Part shown: positions 54,211 to 64,000 of the stretch, one piece after another
How positions within the stretch are numbered: the stretch's first letter is position 1
Layout: each line of letters begins with the position of its first letter
NCBI GenBank assembly: GCA_037179515.1
Contig: JAXCGZ010017027.1
Coordinates: 1-64,000 of the forward strand
From: Halocaridina rubra
Taxonomy: Eukaryota > Arthropoda > Malacostraca > Decapoda > Atyidae
Direction of reading: 5' to 3'
Length of the DNA stretch: 64,000 nucleotides
Program-made: the position numbers and the translations under genes
Notes under the pieces: model-generated
Told to the model about the DNA's origin: nothing
Databases searched by the model: none
The model's input: only the letters and a program-made list of their open reading frames with translations

Positions 54211-54852
54211 GCTTTAAACATTCATTCCATCCCCTCCCCCTTCTTCAAATTCTGCTTCTATTACTACTGCCACTGCTGCTGCTAAAACCTGTAAGTTTTC
54301 ATCATCCAGTCACGAAGAGAATATGTAACAACATAATTTTACCCATAATTTAGATCATGAAAATATCCTTGTATTCTACTAGCAATCTGTATAATGCCTG
54401 TTATTTGCGACATAAACTCTCCCCCCTTTTCCCCTATTCCTCCTTCTTCTCCCTTCCCTTTTCCCCAAGAGAAAAAGGAGTAGGTGATAGGAAGAGAGAG
54501 GCCATAGAGGAGGAAGTTCGTAAATTGGCGTGAAGTAAGGGCAGGAAATTGGTATAATGCTGCTGTGTAATTTCTAAGCATCTGTGAGATGTACTCTCTC
54601 TCTCTCTCTGTGTGTAGAGGAACACCTGCTAAGCGTTGTAATCGGAATTTTGGAGAATAACTGTAAGAACGAGAGTCTTGTCTTAGGGACTGCAATAGCT
54701 AATCGTAGCCCTGTGAGTCATTGTCACGAGTGTGGAGTTTACTGGTGGATTAATACATATAAGAAAAAAAAAATTCATTCTGAGACTATTACACTGGACA
54801 TATTAGGTTATTGTTTGATTAATTATATTGCATCAGCATCTGGTGCGTTTTA
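54208..54852. other. Unassigned stretch, no gene recognised
   Basis: Mixed composition. Short open frames on both strands (for example minus 54695-54339) have no recognisable protein and include a CT/AG tract at 54594-54612. Confidence 0.4.

Positions 54853-54935
<83 letters not shown>
54853..54935. repeat. (ATT)n microsatellite
   Basis: About 27 ATT units. Confidence 0.95.
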
Positions 54936-55162
54936 CTGCACTTAAGACCATGCTGGTAGCATTTCTTCGAGGATATTATTTATTCTTTCTATATAGTTCC
55001 TGTAGTCCCAACTATATTTAATAGTTCCAGCTGTACTTATTATTCATAGTTTTAATATTGCTTTAAGCACGTATCTATGACAGCTTATTTTGTTGAATAT
55101 TGAAGTTTATCAACATCTTCTAATGTACTTTGGAATTGAATAAATCTTCATTATTTTCTTTT

Positions 55163-55735
55163 TATTCAAATAACTGTACATGGGGACATGCAAACATGGG
55201 CATTCCCAGTGATGATGCAGTTGTTAAACATTACAATCTATATTTGGTCATGTATAAATCAAATGTTAAACAAATTTGCTATTCATATTAAATATCATAG
55301 GAAGTAATTAAGAATATATTATAGTGTAACGATTGATGGCAGAAGAGCACTCTGCGATTATTGATTAAGAGTAATATATTATGGTTTACATGTATCAATG
55401 GCAGAAGCGCACTCTGCGATTATTGTGTGAGTAATATTTGTAACAATAATTTTCAATAGCCCTTGTGGAGTGCTATCTTTTAAGTTAAATCTCCATTTTA
55501 CCACAGAACCACTATAGACAATTTGAAGCAGAAATAGTATAACAAATTTCAAGTTAGAGTAATAAGTAGGTACATATACATATACATATACATTCAGGCA
55601 CATTTATCTATATATATGCATGCATATACTCATACATAGTTCATTAGTAGAGCAATAGCATTGCCACTGGGTATTCATTTCAGCAAAAAGTTATTAGTCC
55701 TTTTCACTCATAATCTTCGTATGTTAAGAAAACTA
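55163..55735 (+). repeat. R1-R2 composite repeat, uninterrupted copy (c)
   Basis: The R1 part (55163-55605) has two copies of a GATGGCAGAAGAGCACTCTG-type segment. It continues through a TACATA-rich centre into the R2 part (55636-55735, AGAGCAATAGCATTGCCAC, TTCATTTCAGCAAAAAG). It gives the layout from which copies a and b were split. No inverted ends or coding sequence seen. Confidence 0.65.
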
Positions 55736-55885
55736 TGATTTGACAAATATCATGTGCCTAGAAATTGTAAGTGCGACAGGTGTAAAGCGATTAAAAGCTA
55801 CAGTGGAGGGCATTGTAAATTATATTAATCTTATTTTGCGGGGCCCTTCTCTTTCAATTCTCCAAAATCCCCCCCTTCCTCCTCC

Positions 55886-55979
55886 CCCTCCTCCTCCTTC
55901 TTCTTCTTCTTCTTCTTCTTCTTCTTCTTCTTCTTCTTCTTCTTCTTCTTCTTCTTCTTCTTCTTCTTCTTCTTCTTCT
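55886..55979. repeat. (TTC)n microsatellite
   Basis: About 31 TTC units, preceded by CCT-rich DNA. Confidence 0.95.
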
Positions 55980-56161
55980 CATAGCTTTATGTTATTGATC
56001 AGAAAGAAGACTTCTCTCTCGAAAGAAAATTTAAATCGAAATTGTAAACATGATTTTTATTTTGTTTTTGTAATTAGAGAAAAAAGATACTCTAAAAAAT
56101 TCTGTATATTATATATAAGCATGGACTTCATGCTTGATTATTAGAATACATATTTTAAGGC
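55980..56161. other. Short unassigned AT-rich stretch
   Basis: No gene recognised. Confidence 0.4.
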
Positions 56162-56238
<77 letters not shown>

Positions 56239-56240
56239 TC

Positions 56241-56318
<78 letters not shown>
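56162..56318. repeat. (AAT)n-(ATT)n palindrome
   Basis: About 25 AAT units to 56238, a TCT break, then about 25 TTA units. The two halves are reverse complements and would form a long hairpin. Confidence 0.92.
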
Positions 56319-56419
56319 GTGTCGCTTCTTAGTCCGCATTTTTGGATGGGACACAGACTGAATGTAGCTTTGGAATTAAAGCTGGTTGCTTTTCCTTTCG
56401 CTCGGCCGTGGTGTAGAAC

Positions 56420-56495
<76 letters not shown>

Positions 56496-56516
56496 TATTA
56501 TTATTATTATTATTAT
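56420..56516. repeat. (AAT)n-(ATT)n palindrome, second
   Basis: AAT to 56494, then a shorter TTA run to 56516, again back to back. Confidence 0.92.
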
Positions 56517-56700
56517 CCTCCCGCCACTGGGGGGCGCCGCCTCACGGTGCCGGTCCCAGCCCGGTTGGGGAGGGTTGGCGGCGGGGGCATCCGGCCTATG
56601 CCCCTATGGCCGTCGATCTCGGCCCCATGTGGGGGGACTGTACTGGCCGCTCGCCCCCATGTGGGGATGTGCGGGGGATTATTATTCCAAAATATATCTT
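56517..56700 (+). other. GC-rich island, possible 5' region of a non-LTR element
   Basis: Sharp change to about 70% GC. It contains GGTGCCGGTCCCAGCCCGG and GGGGGCATCCGGCC (about 56545-56600), a combination reminiscent of the 5' regions of RTE-type elements that carry HDV-like ribozymes. A repeat CCCCATGTGGGG occurs twice (near 56623 and 56657). Function not shown. Confidence 0.35.
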
Positions 56701-57878
56701 GTAAAGATGAGTAACCCCCGGAACCCGGTGTAAAGTTAATATAACCCTGTAAATTATGAACTTAGGTTAGAGATTAGGTTGCAGTTACTTGCCTAGTAAA
56801 TTTCTTATAACCCAGTAACACCTGGGCTTAATTTTTCTATATTAGTTCCTCCAAGAACTATTGTTTATCATTGTTATCATTTATGTCATTCCATTTTTAC
56901 ATATGATGAAACATACTACTACTACCTAGCAAACTGTGCAGAACTTAGTTTCAACCGCGCCCGGTAGTAAAGTCACAGGTAACAATTCATAGGTTAGGTT
57001 AGGTATGACTTTTTTACCTTGATTCGTTTCAACTTGGCGAACTTTCTGAAGGAAATAAAAAAATCGACAGTTGAAGGTTTATATTTTACCGAGACATGAT
57101 AACTGATTCTTATGTAAAACCAAAGTTTTCATATCCACTTTTGTCACTTATATTTTTTTCATTTCGATGTAAGCGCGAAACAGTTGTCGTAAGTTTTGGC
57201 GCCAAAACCTAAAGCACGGGTACATGGGCAGTCACGTGGCGTTCTTTGTTTACAAACAAGTCCCCGTTCCCATTGATCCTTTCCCCACTCCCGCCCCGAT
57301 CACTTCCATTACCCGAAGGGGCAGGGAGTATAACCCACCATGGATGCATTCAATGGTGCAATAACACTTTGTTTTCGGATTTTATTCTTAATATCAATTC
57401 ATCTTTATGAACTTTATGTCTGCCATCAGTTACGCATTATGTAAAGTATTATTAGGGTTACATCTTAAGGTAGGCGTATCAGGAAGAGAGCTTTATTAAA
57501 GTATTTCAATTTTCAGCGGCTTTTGGCAACTCAAGGCCGGATATAGCTTCGGGCAGTGAAGTCTTGGCAAGAAAAAGAAGGAAAAGAAAAAGTGGCTTTA
57601 TCCTTGCTGAGTGGCCTAAGACACGTCACTCACGCCTTGTGTAACACCTTCTCGAAGCTGGAGGAAGCTTAGGAGGTCTGGGGGAGTCATGTTATAAACT
57701 GATTGTTTACACTTAACATTGTTGGAATTAGAAATAAATAGAGGGGGGGGGGAGTTCGACTTTCTATAGTTTAATACATTACAATAATGGATGGGTAGCC
57801 TGGGAATCTGGCAGATAGTGAATATAAAGCCCAGACCCAGAGGAACAGTCTCTCTCTCTCTCTCTGGAATATATATGC
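56701..57878. other. Possibly unique, CpG-containing stretch; no gene proven
   Basis: I see no other copy in the window. It contains a perfect 16-bp palindrome GTTTTGGCGCCAAAAC (57193-57208), a CACGTG (57235 region) and, downstream, an ACCACCATGG start context (about 57338) opening a 34-codon frame. This could be a host promoter and first exon, but no protein family is recognisable. Confidence 0.3.
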
Positions 57879-58479
<601 letters not shown>

Positions 58480-58850
58480 AATTTATCAAATAACTGTACA
58501 CGAGAGCATGTGCACATGGGCACTCCCAGTGATATTGCAGTTGTTGACTATTACAATCTATATTTGGTCATGTATACATCAAATATTAATAGAATTTGCA
58601 ATTCATTTTAAATATCATAGCAAGTAATTAAGAACAAAATATAGTGTAACAATTGATTGATGGCAGAAGAGCACTCTGCGATTATTGATTAAGAGTAAAA
58701 TATTATGGTTTAAGTATTGATGGCAGAAGAGCACTCTGCGATTATTAAGAGTAATATTTGTAACAATAATATTCAATAGCCCTTGTTGAGTGCAATCATT
58801 GAAGTTAAATCTTCACTTTACCACAGAACCACTATAAACAATTGGAAAAG
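58480..58850 (+). repeat. R1 half of a composite repeat (copy d)
   Basis: Starts ATCAAATAACTGTACACG and has two copies of the GATGGCAGAAGAGCACTCTG segment. It ends at AACAATTGGAAAAG without the AT-rich centre. Confidence 0.7.
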
Positions 58851-59184
58851 TGCACACGAATAGGAGATTCTACTGTTGAAATCCTTTTATCAGTGTTGTT
58901 CTGAAGCCGCTTTCAGTTCTTGCATAAGACACCAATAACCCCGTTGCCTGCATGTGTGCTTGGGTGCACGTGCACTAAAGCTAGATAAACTGAGCAGGCC
59001 TGAAAACTACAGTGTGGTGTCATTGCTCTTTTCTCGCAGGAAATGATTCGCATGGTTTATGTCACTGGCATTATTGCCGTGGCCAAGCATATGTTCATAT
59101 TCTGCGGCAGGTGTCCAGTCATTTGTCAAGATATTGTGTTTATTATTCCTTTTATGAAGAGAAAAAACACCAATAACAACACCA
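58851..59184. other. Unassigned stretch, no gene proven
   Basis: A splice-acceptor-like TTTTCTCGCAG at about 59040 is followed by an open frame of 57 codons that ends in the CAA repeat. Weak, and no family is recognised. Confidence 0.3.
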
Positions 59185-59211
59185 TACAACAACAACAACA
59201 ACAACAACAAC

Positions 59212-59306
<95 letters not shown>

Positions 59307-59334
59307 TTATAATATATTTTTATTATTATTATTA

Positions 59335-59384
<50 letters not shown>
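59185..59384. repeat. (CAA)n-(AAT)n then (TTA)n
   Basis: CAA units, AAT to about 59304, a short AT-rich break, then ATT to 59384. Third example of back-to-back complementary triplet arrays. Confidence 0.92.
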
Positions 59385-59690
59385 AGCAAAGAGCTGCTGT
59401 AGGGTCGGTAGATAGATAAGGAGTCTGTTATACATATGACCATAATTAAGTAATGATGTACTCAACATCACTTACAGGCTAGGAGGACGATACTACTCTC
59501 TGTTCCTTGTCTACCCAAAAAGGTTTTCGCTAAAAGATGTTACATAAACCAACTCAGCGAACGGAATCTGGGATCTCATATTGGGGTGGTCAGTGCTTTG
59601 CCCTGCAAAGCAACGAAGGCCAGTGTTCAACTTTCTTCTCCTCTTATGAATGAATCATAACTATAGACTTAATGAGAAATACTCTCAATA

Positions 59691-59692
<2 letters not shown>
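59385..59692. other. Unassigned stretch, no gene recognised
   Basis: Mixed composition, no motif recognised. Confidence 0.4.

Positions 59693-59767
<75 letters not shown>
59693..59767. repeat. (CT)n microsatellite
   Basis: CT with one CC interruption near 59724. It is followed at once by N1h. Confidence 0.95.
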
Positions 59768-59770
<3 letters not shown>

Positions 59771-59780
59771 ACACACACAT

Positions 59781-62079
59781 TGCGTACAAGGGAATTTCCT
59801 ACACCAACATGTAATGGAACCAACGAGGGCCAGGGGTGGGGATGAGCCATCACTACTTGATCTAGTATTCACAGATAATGTTGGATATTGAAAAAATTGA
59901 GTATGAACCACCAATTGGAAAGAGTGACCACTGTGTGTTGTTGATGGAGTATATCATTGAAGATATTCTGCCTGAGAGTAGAGGCACTGAGGACATGAGG
60001 AGGAACTATCCGAAAGGAGATTACATCAAAATGAACGAGCATTTTGCAGTTATTGACTGGAGAACCTTATTTTACAAACAAATCTGTACAAGAAATGTAT
60101 GACATCTTTTGTGAGAAATATGGGAAGATAGTAGATTGCTGCATACCTGTCACCAAAGTAGGTGTAATTCATGCCAGAGAGAAATGGTTCGATAATGAGT
60201 GTAAAAGAGCTAAGGAGTGGAGAGACAAATGCTGGAAAAGGTAAAGGAGGAGAAAAAACATAAATGCCTGGCAAACCTACAAGAGAGCAAGAAATGACTA
60301 CCTAAGTAAAAGGAGAGAGGCAGAGAGAGACTATGAGAGGGACATTACCAGGAAGGCTAAAGAAAATCCCAAGCTTTTCCACAGCTTTATCAGAGGAAAA
60401 CTGAAGGTAAAAGAACAGGTTTTAAGGATTACGAGAGAGGATGGAAGCATCACTGAGACGGATGAAGAGATCTGTAAAGAATTGAACAAGGAGTTTCAGT
60501 CAGTATTTACAGTAGAAAATACCCCACCCCCTCAGATTGCAGAGATAGAAGCTCAAGGGCCGGTATTAGAGAACATCAACCTTACAACCACAGAGGTATG
60601 CAAAGCGCTGATGGATTTAGATGTTCATAAAGCTACAGGGCCTGATAACATATCCCCTCATGTGCTTAAAAAATGCACAAACTCAATATCAGTGGCACTG
60701 GGTATCATATTTATAAAGTCACTGGAGTCAGGGCAGATTCCAAGATGCTGGAAACAAGCAAATGTGATACCTATCTTCAAAAAGGGAAGGAGGGATACGG
60801 CTCTGAACTATAGACCAGTTTCCTTGACCAGCATAGTTTGCAAAGTTATGGAGAAACTACTAAGGAAACATATCTCTCTTCACTTGGAATCCTTCAACTT
60901 TTTGTCAGTGAGGCAACATGGCTTCAGAGAAGGTAGATTAACAATAACAAACTTATTAGAATTTTATGATGAGGTAAGCCGAATCTTACAGGAAAGAGAG
61001 GGCTGGGCAGATTGCATATTCCTAGACTTCCAGAAAGTGTTTGACACTATTCCACATAGTAGACTTGTTAGGAAGCTGCAAGCAATGGCTAGAATAGGTG
61101 GAAATGTTTTGGAATTAATAAAAACTTACTTAGAAGGAAGGGAACAGAGGGTTAGAGTAAGACACTCAGTGTCTGGATGGAGAAGAGTTAGTAGTGGAGT
61201 TCCACAGGGTTCAGTTTTAGGGCCACTTTTGTTCCTTTTATATGTAAATGACCTACCAGAGTCTGTAAATTAATTCATGAATATGTTTGCAGATGATGCA
61301 AAGATTGTGAAGAAAGTAGGAAACGAGAACAATGGTAGTGAACTTCAGGAAGATCTAAATAGTCTGCATGAGTGGTCAGAAAAGTGGCTAATGAAATTCA
61401 ATACTTCAAAATGTAAGGTAATGAGAATGGGTACAAGTGCAAGAAGGCCCAAGCTTGACTACTCGGTGGCTGGAGTACAACTTCAAGAGACAGAAAATGA
61501 GAGAGATCTAGGAGTAAATATACTGGCAGATTTGTCTCCAGAAATACATATAAATGGCATAGTAAGGGCGGCATATGCATTCTTATCAAATGTAAGGGTA
61601 GCCTTCAGGTACATGGACAAGGAAATGTTCAGAAATATTTATGTAACCTATGTGAGGCCAAAACTCGAATATGCAGCCCCCTTTTGGAATCCGCACTTGA
61701 AGAAGCACATAGCTAAGCTTGAAAAAGTTCAAGACATGCCACGAAATTGGTGTCAGATATACGCAATCTCAGTTATGATGAGAGGCTGAGGGAATTAGAC
61801 TTACCATCACTCGAAGCTAGAAGATTGAGGGGGGATATGGTGACAGTCTTTAAATTCCTTCATGGTTATGATAGAGTGGATAGGGATCGATATTTTGATA
61901 TGGCTGGCTCTAGAACTAGAGGTCATAGTTTGAAGCTTCGTAAGAAAACTTCTTTGCAGGATTTAAGGAAATACTTTTTCAGTGTAAGAGTAGTTGATAA
62001 TTGGAATTCGCTAAGCAAGGAGGTAGTTAATGCTATCTCAATTCATAGTTTGAAGGACAAGTATGATAAGTATCACTAA
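59781..62079 (+). pseudogene. N1h: endonuclease end and RT of a young N1 element
   Basis: 5'-truncated at TTGCGTACAAGGG in the endonuclease. It is very similar to N1g along its whole length. Lesions: a base lost near 59880, an extra base near 60077, TAA at 60244 (AGGTAAAGG in place of AGGTATAGG), TAA at 61271 in place of a Ser codon, and a lost base near 61730. Between them the RT motifs are intact (KATGPDNISPHVLKKC, LDFQKVFDTIPHS, SSGVPQGSVLGPLLFLLYVNDL, FADDAK). Note that the N1g YVKDL reads YVNDL here, which is the usual form. Confidence 0.88.
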
Positions 62080-62152
62080 GTACAAAATGGAACCGATGAG
62101 GAGACGTGAAGATACGAGCTTTGGGTTCTTTCCCGTAAACGCAATTAGGTAA

Positions 62153-62206
<54 letters not shown>
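62080..62206 (+). mobile_element. 3' UTR of N1h with (CA)n tail
   Basis: AAATGGAACCGATGAGGAG to AATTAGGTAATCACACAC. The terminal CAC merges into a (CA)n of about 27 units (62153-62206). Confidence 0.8.
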
Positions 62207-62208
<2 letters not shown>

Positions 62209-62217
62209 GCATTTTTT

Positions 62218-62713
<496 letters not shown>

Positions 62714-62714
62714 A

Positions 62715-63386
62715 AACCAAACAAGCACATTACATATGTGAAAACATGAATAATTTTTTTTTTTTTACCCCGACCGGGACTCGAACCTAGGACTTATAAT
62801 TAGTAAGTCATGGCGCTACCAACTACACACCACAGAAGGTATAAAAGGAATCCAACCTTATAGCTTATATCTGCTATACTTAGGGATGAACGCATTCTAA
62901 CTGAATGCCACTATGTTCATATTACAGATTCCCCAACCTCACTCGTGGCTTCATTTTAGCATTTAATTCAATTCATAATCTCATTCGGGTCATACAATAA
63001 CCAAGCAAGCACATTTCATATGTGAAAAGATGAATCATTTTTTTTTTTTTTACCCCAACCGGGACTCGAACCTAGGACTTATAATTAGTAAGTCAAGGCG
63101 CTACCAACTACACACCACAGAAGGTATAAAAGGAATCCAACCTTATAGCTTATATCTGCTATACTTAGGGATGAACGCATTCTAACTGAATGCCACTATG
63201 TTCATATTACAGATTCCCCAACCTCACTCGTGGCTTCATTTTAGCATTTAATTTAATTCCCAATCTCATTCGGGTTATACAATAACCAAGCAAGCACATT
63301 ACATATGTGAAAACATGAATCATTTTTTTTTTTTTTAACCCGACCGGGACTCGACCCTAGGACTTATAATTAGTAAGTCAAGGCGC
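62715..63386 (-). repeat. T array 3: tRNA-like satellite units, cut by element C
   Basis: Minus-strand units with box B near 62777 and 63062 and a third domain from about 63340 that is interrupted inside its D arm at AAGGCGC (63386). Longer D-loop type, ~285-bp period, with longer T runs next to the domains than in array 2. Confidence 0.9.
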
Positions 63387-64000
63387 TGTCGTAGGACTTT
63401 TGGGCTAGGTGTCAAAGGAAACGTTGAACACTCTCTCCAGAGTGTGATAGGACGAGGCCTACGGTTAAGATGTGTCACGAAGATATATAGCGGGTCCCGT
63501 GGGACTCGGCATCTGGCGTATCTCATAGCTCAAGAGGGTGAGAGATCTAAACCAGTCCTTTATTCCCCATACCACACAGAAACCCTTGTCCTAAATGTGA
63601 AGTACAAGCCCGGGGGAGATACCCAATGGCAATAGGCTATTACCACCCACTCCTTTGCAATAGGCTCGCTGGATTAGCCCCTCCCCTAAATAGGCGGGAA
63701 TCCACTTCGAACCTGGAGTTGATTTGCCAAGTTGGATGTCAAGCCACGCCTTCCCCTCAGGGTATTTCAAGAACCACCCAAGGCAGACAGGGTTAGTTAG
63801 AACTTTGCCAAGGGCACGAATAGATCAGAGATTGAGTTAATCATAGGGTGGGGGCATTGAGGCGTCGAAGTTGTGTTGTACTCTAGAATAAATATAAGCA
63901 AAGGAATTACTGCTTGTCCATTCTTACCTTGTAACCGTCAGGTACTAATAATTAACACGTAGCAAAGAAAAGCAATACGTCAGTGGTGGCAGCGCAGTAC
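63387..64000 (+). mobile_element. Element C: 5' LTR and primer site of a Ty3/Gypsy-type element, cut by window end
   Basis: The LTR (63387-63982, 596 bp) begins TGTCGTAGGAC and ends AATACGTCA. It is close to the reverse complement of the B LTRs, with more scattered differences than B shows between its own LTRs. An AATAAA lies near 63888. One base later starts the primer site TGGTGGCAGCGCAGTAC (63984-64000), identical to that of B. The body must lie beyond the window. It inserted into a tRNA-like unit of T array 3. Confidence 0.88.

Noticed and set aside
54339..54695. 118-codon minus-strand frame
   Set aside because: Contains a translated AG tract, has no recognisable domain and no codon or context support.
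56990..57005. Telomeric TTAGG repeat (GGTTAGGTTAGG)
   Set aside because: Only two to three units; not enough for an interstitial telomere.
59040..59220. Exon-like frame after TTTTCTCGCAG
   Set aside because: Only 57 codons, ends in a CAA repeat, and no partner exon or family is seen. Kept only as a note in the stretch description.

Overview
The window looks like intergenic or heterochromatin-like DNA from an arthropod, most likely a decapod crustacean (penaeid-like is my best guess). The grounds are very dense and very long (AT)n, (CT/AG)n, (CA)n and (ATT)n microsatellites mixed with Ty3/Gypsy, Jockey/CR1-like and RTE-like retrotransposons and tRNA-derived SINEs. No convincing host protein-coding gene was found. 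Almost everything that codes is a retroelement gene, most of them broken. Names A-D (LTR elements), N1-N4 (non-LTR families), S1/S2 (SINEs), T (tRNA-like satellite) and R1/R2 (unclassified repeat) are local labels.

1-21.7 kb holds three related Ty3/Gypsy-type elements. D (about 191-5504, minus) is an old pol-less copy carrying a 1.4-kb inverted-repeat DNA transposon (2969-4369) flanked by TTA. A (5505-21743, plus) has LTRs, a tRNA-Leu-like primer site, broken gag-protease-RT-RNase H-integrase (6308-11228) and a long 3' noncoding part. B (12991-19892, minus) sits inside the 3' part of A, flanked by CCCT. It has two nearly identical 589-bp LTRs and keeps only the 5' part of gag plus an integrase-tail relic, so it is a non-autonomous derivative. 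D and B share the same replaced interior.

21.7-40.3 kb is a pile of non-LTR fragments: N1 copies at 21.7, 26.9, 30.7, 37.6 and 39.8 kb; N2 at 25.4 and 31.6 kb; RTE-like N3 at 27.9 kb; and N4 at 33.2 kb with a 472-codon open RT frame. S1, S2 and a 30-bp minisatellite lie between them.

40.4-43.75, 48.8-50.6 and 62.7-63.4 kb hold arrays of a 273-285 bp satellite, each unit containing a tRNA-Thr-like domain with pol III box A/B (22 domains in all). The first two arrays contain head-to-head inversions. The largest makes a palindrome with arms of about 1.1 kb.

44.4-47.8 and 59.8-62.2 kb hold two young, very similar N1 copies, the first with a template-jump-like structure. 50.7-54.1 kb is an N2 copy carrying S2 and S1 insertions. 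54.2-59.7 kb is the least repeat-explained part: microsatellites including two or three (AAT)n/(ATT)n hairpins, R1/R2 repeats, a GC-rich island at 56.5 kb and a possibly unique CpG-containing stretch at 56.7-57.9 kb. At 63387 the 5' LTR of a fourth Gypsy element (C) interrupts the third T array and runs off the window.

The elements interact by nesting and parasitism. B depends on A-type proteins, S1 shares its 3' tail with N4 and probably uses its reverse transcriptase, and many retroelement 3' ends run straight into microsatellites.
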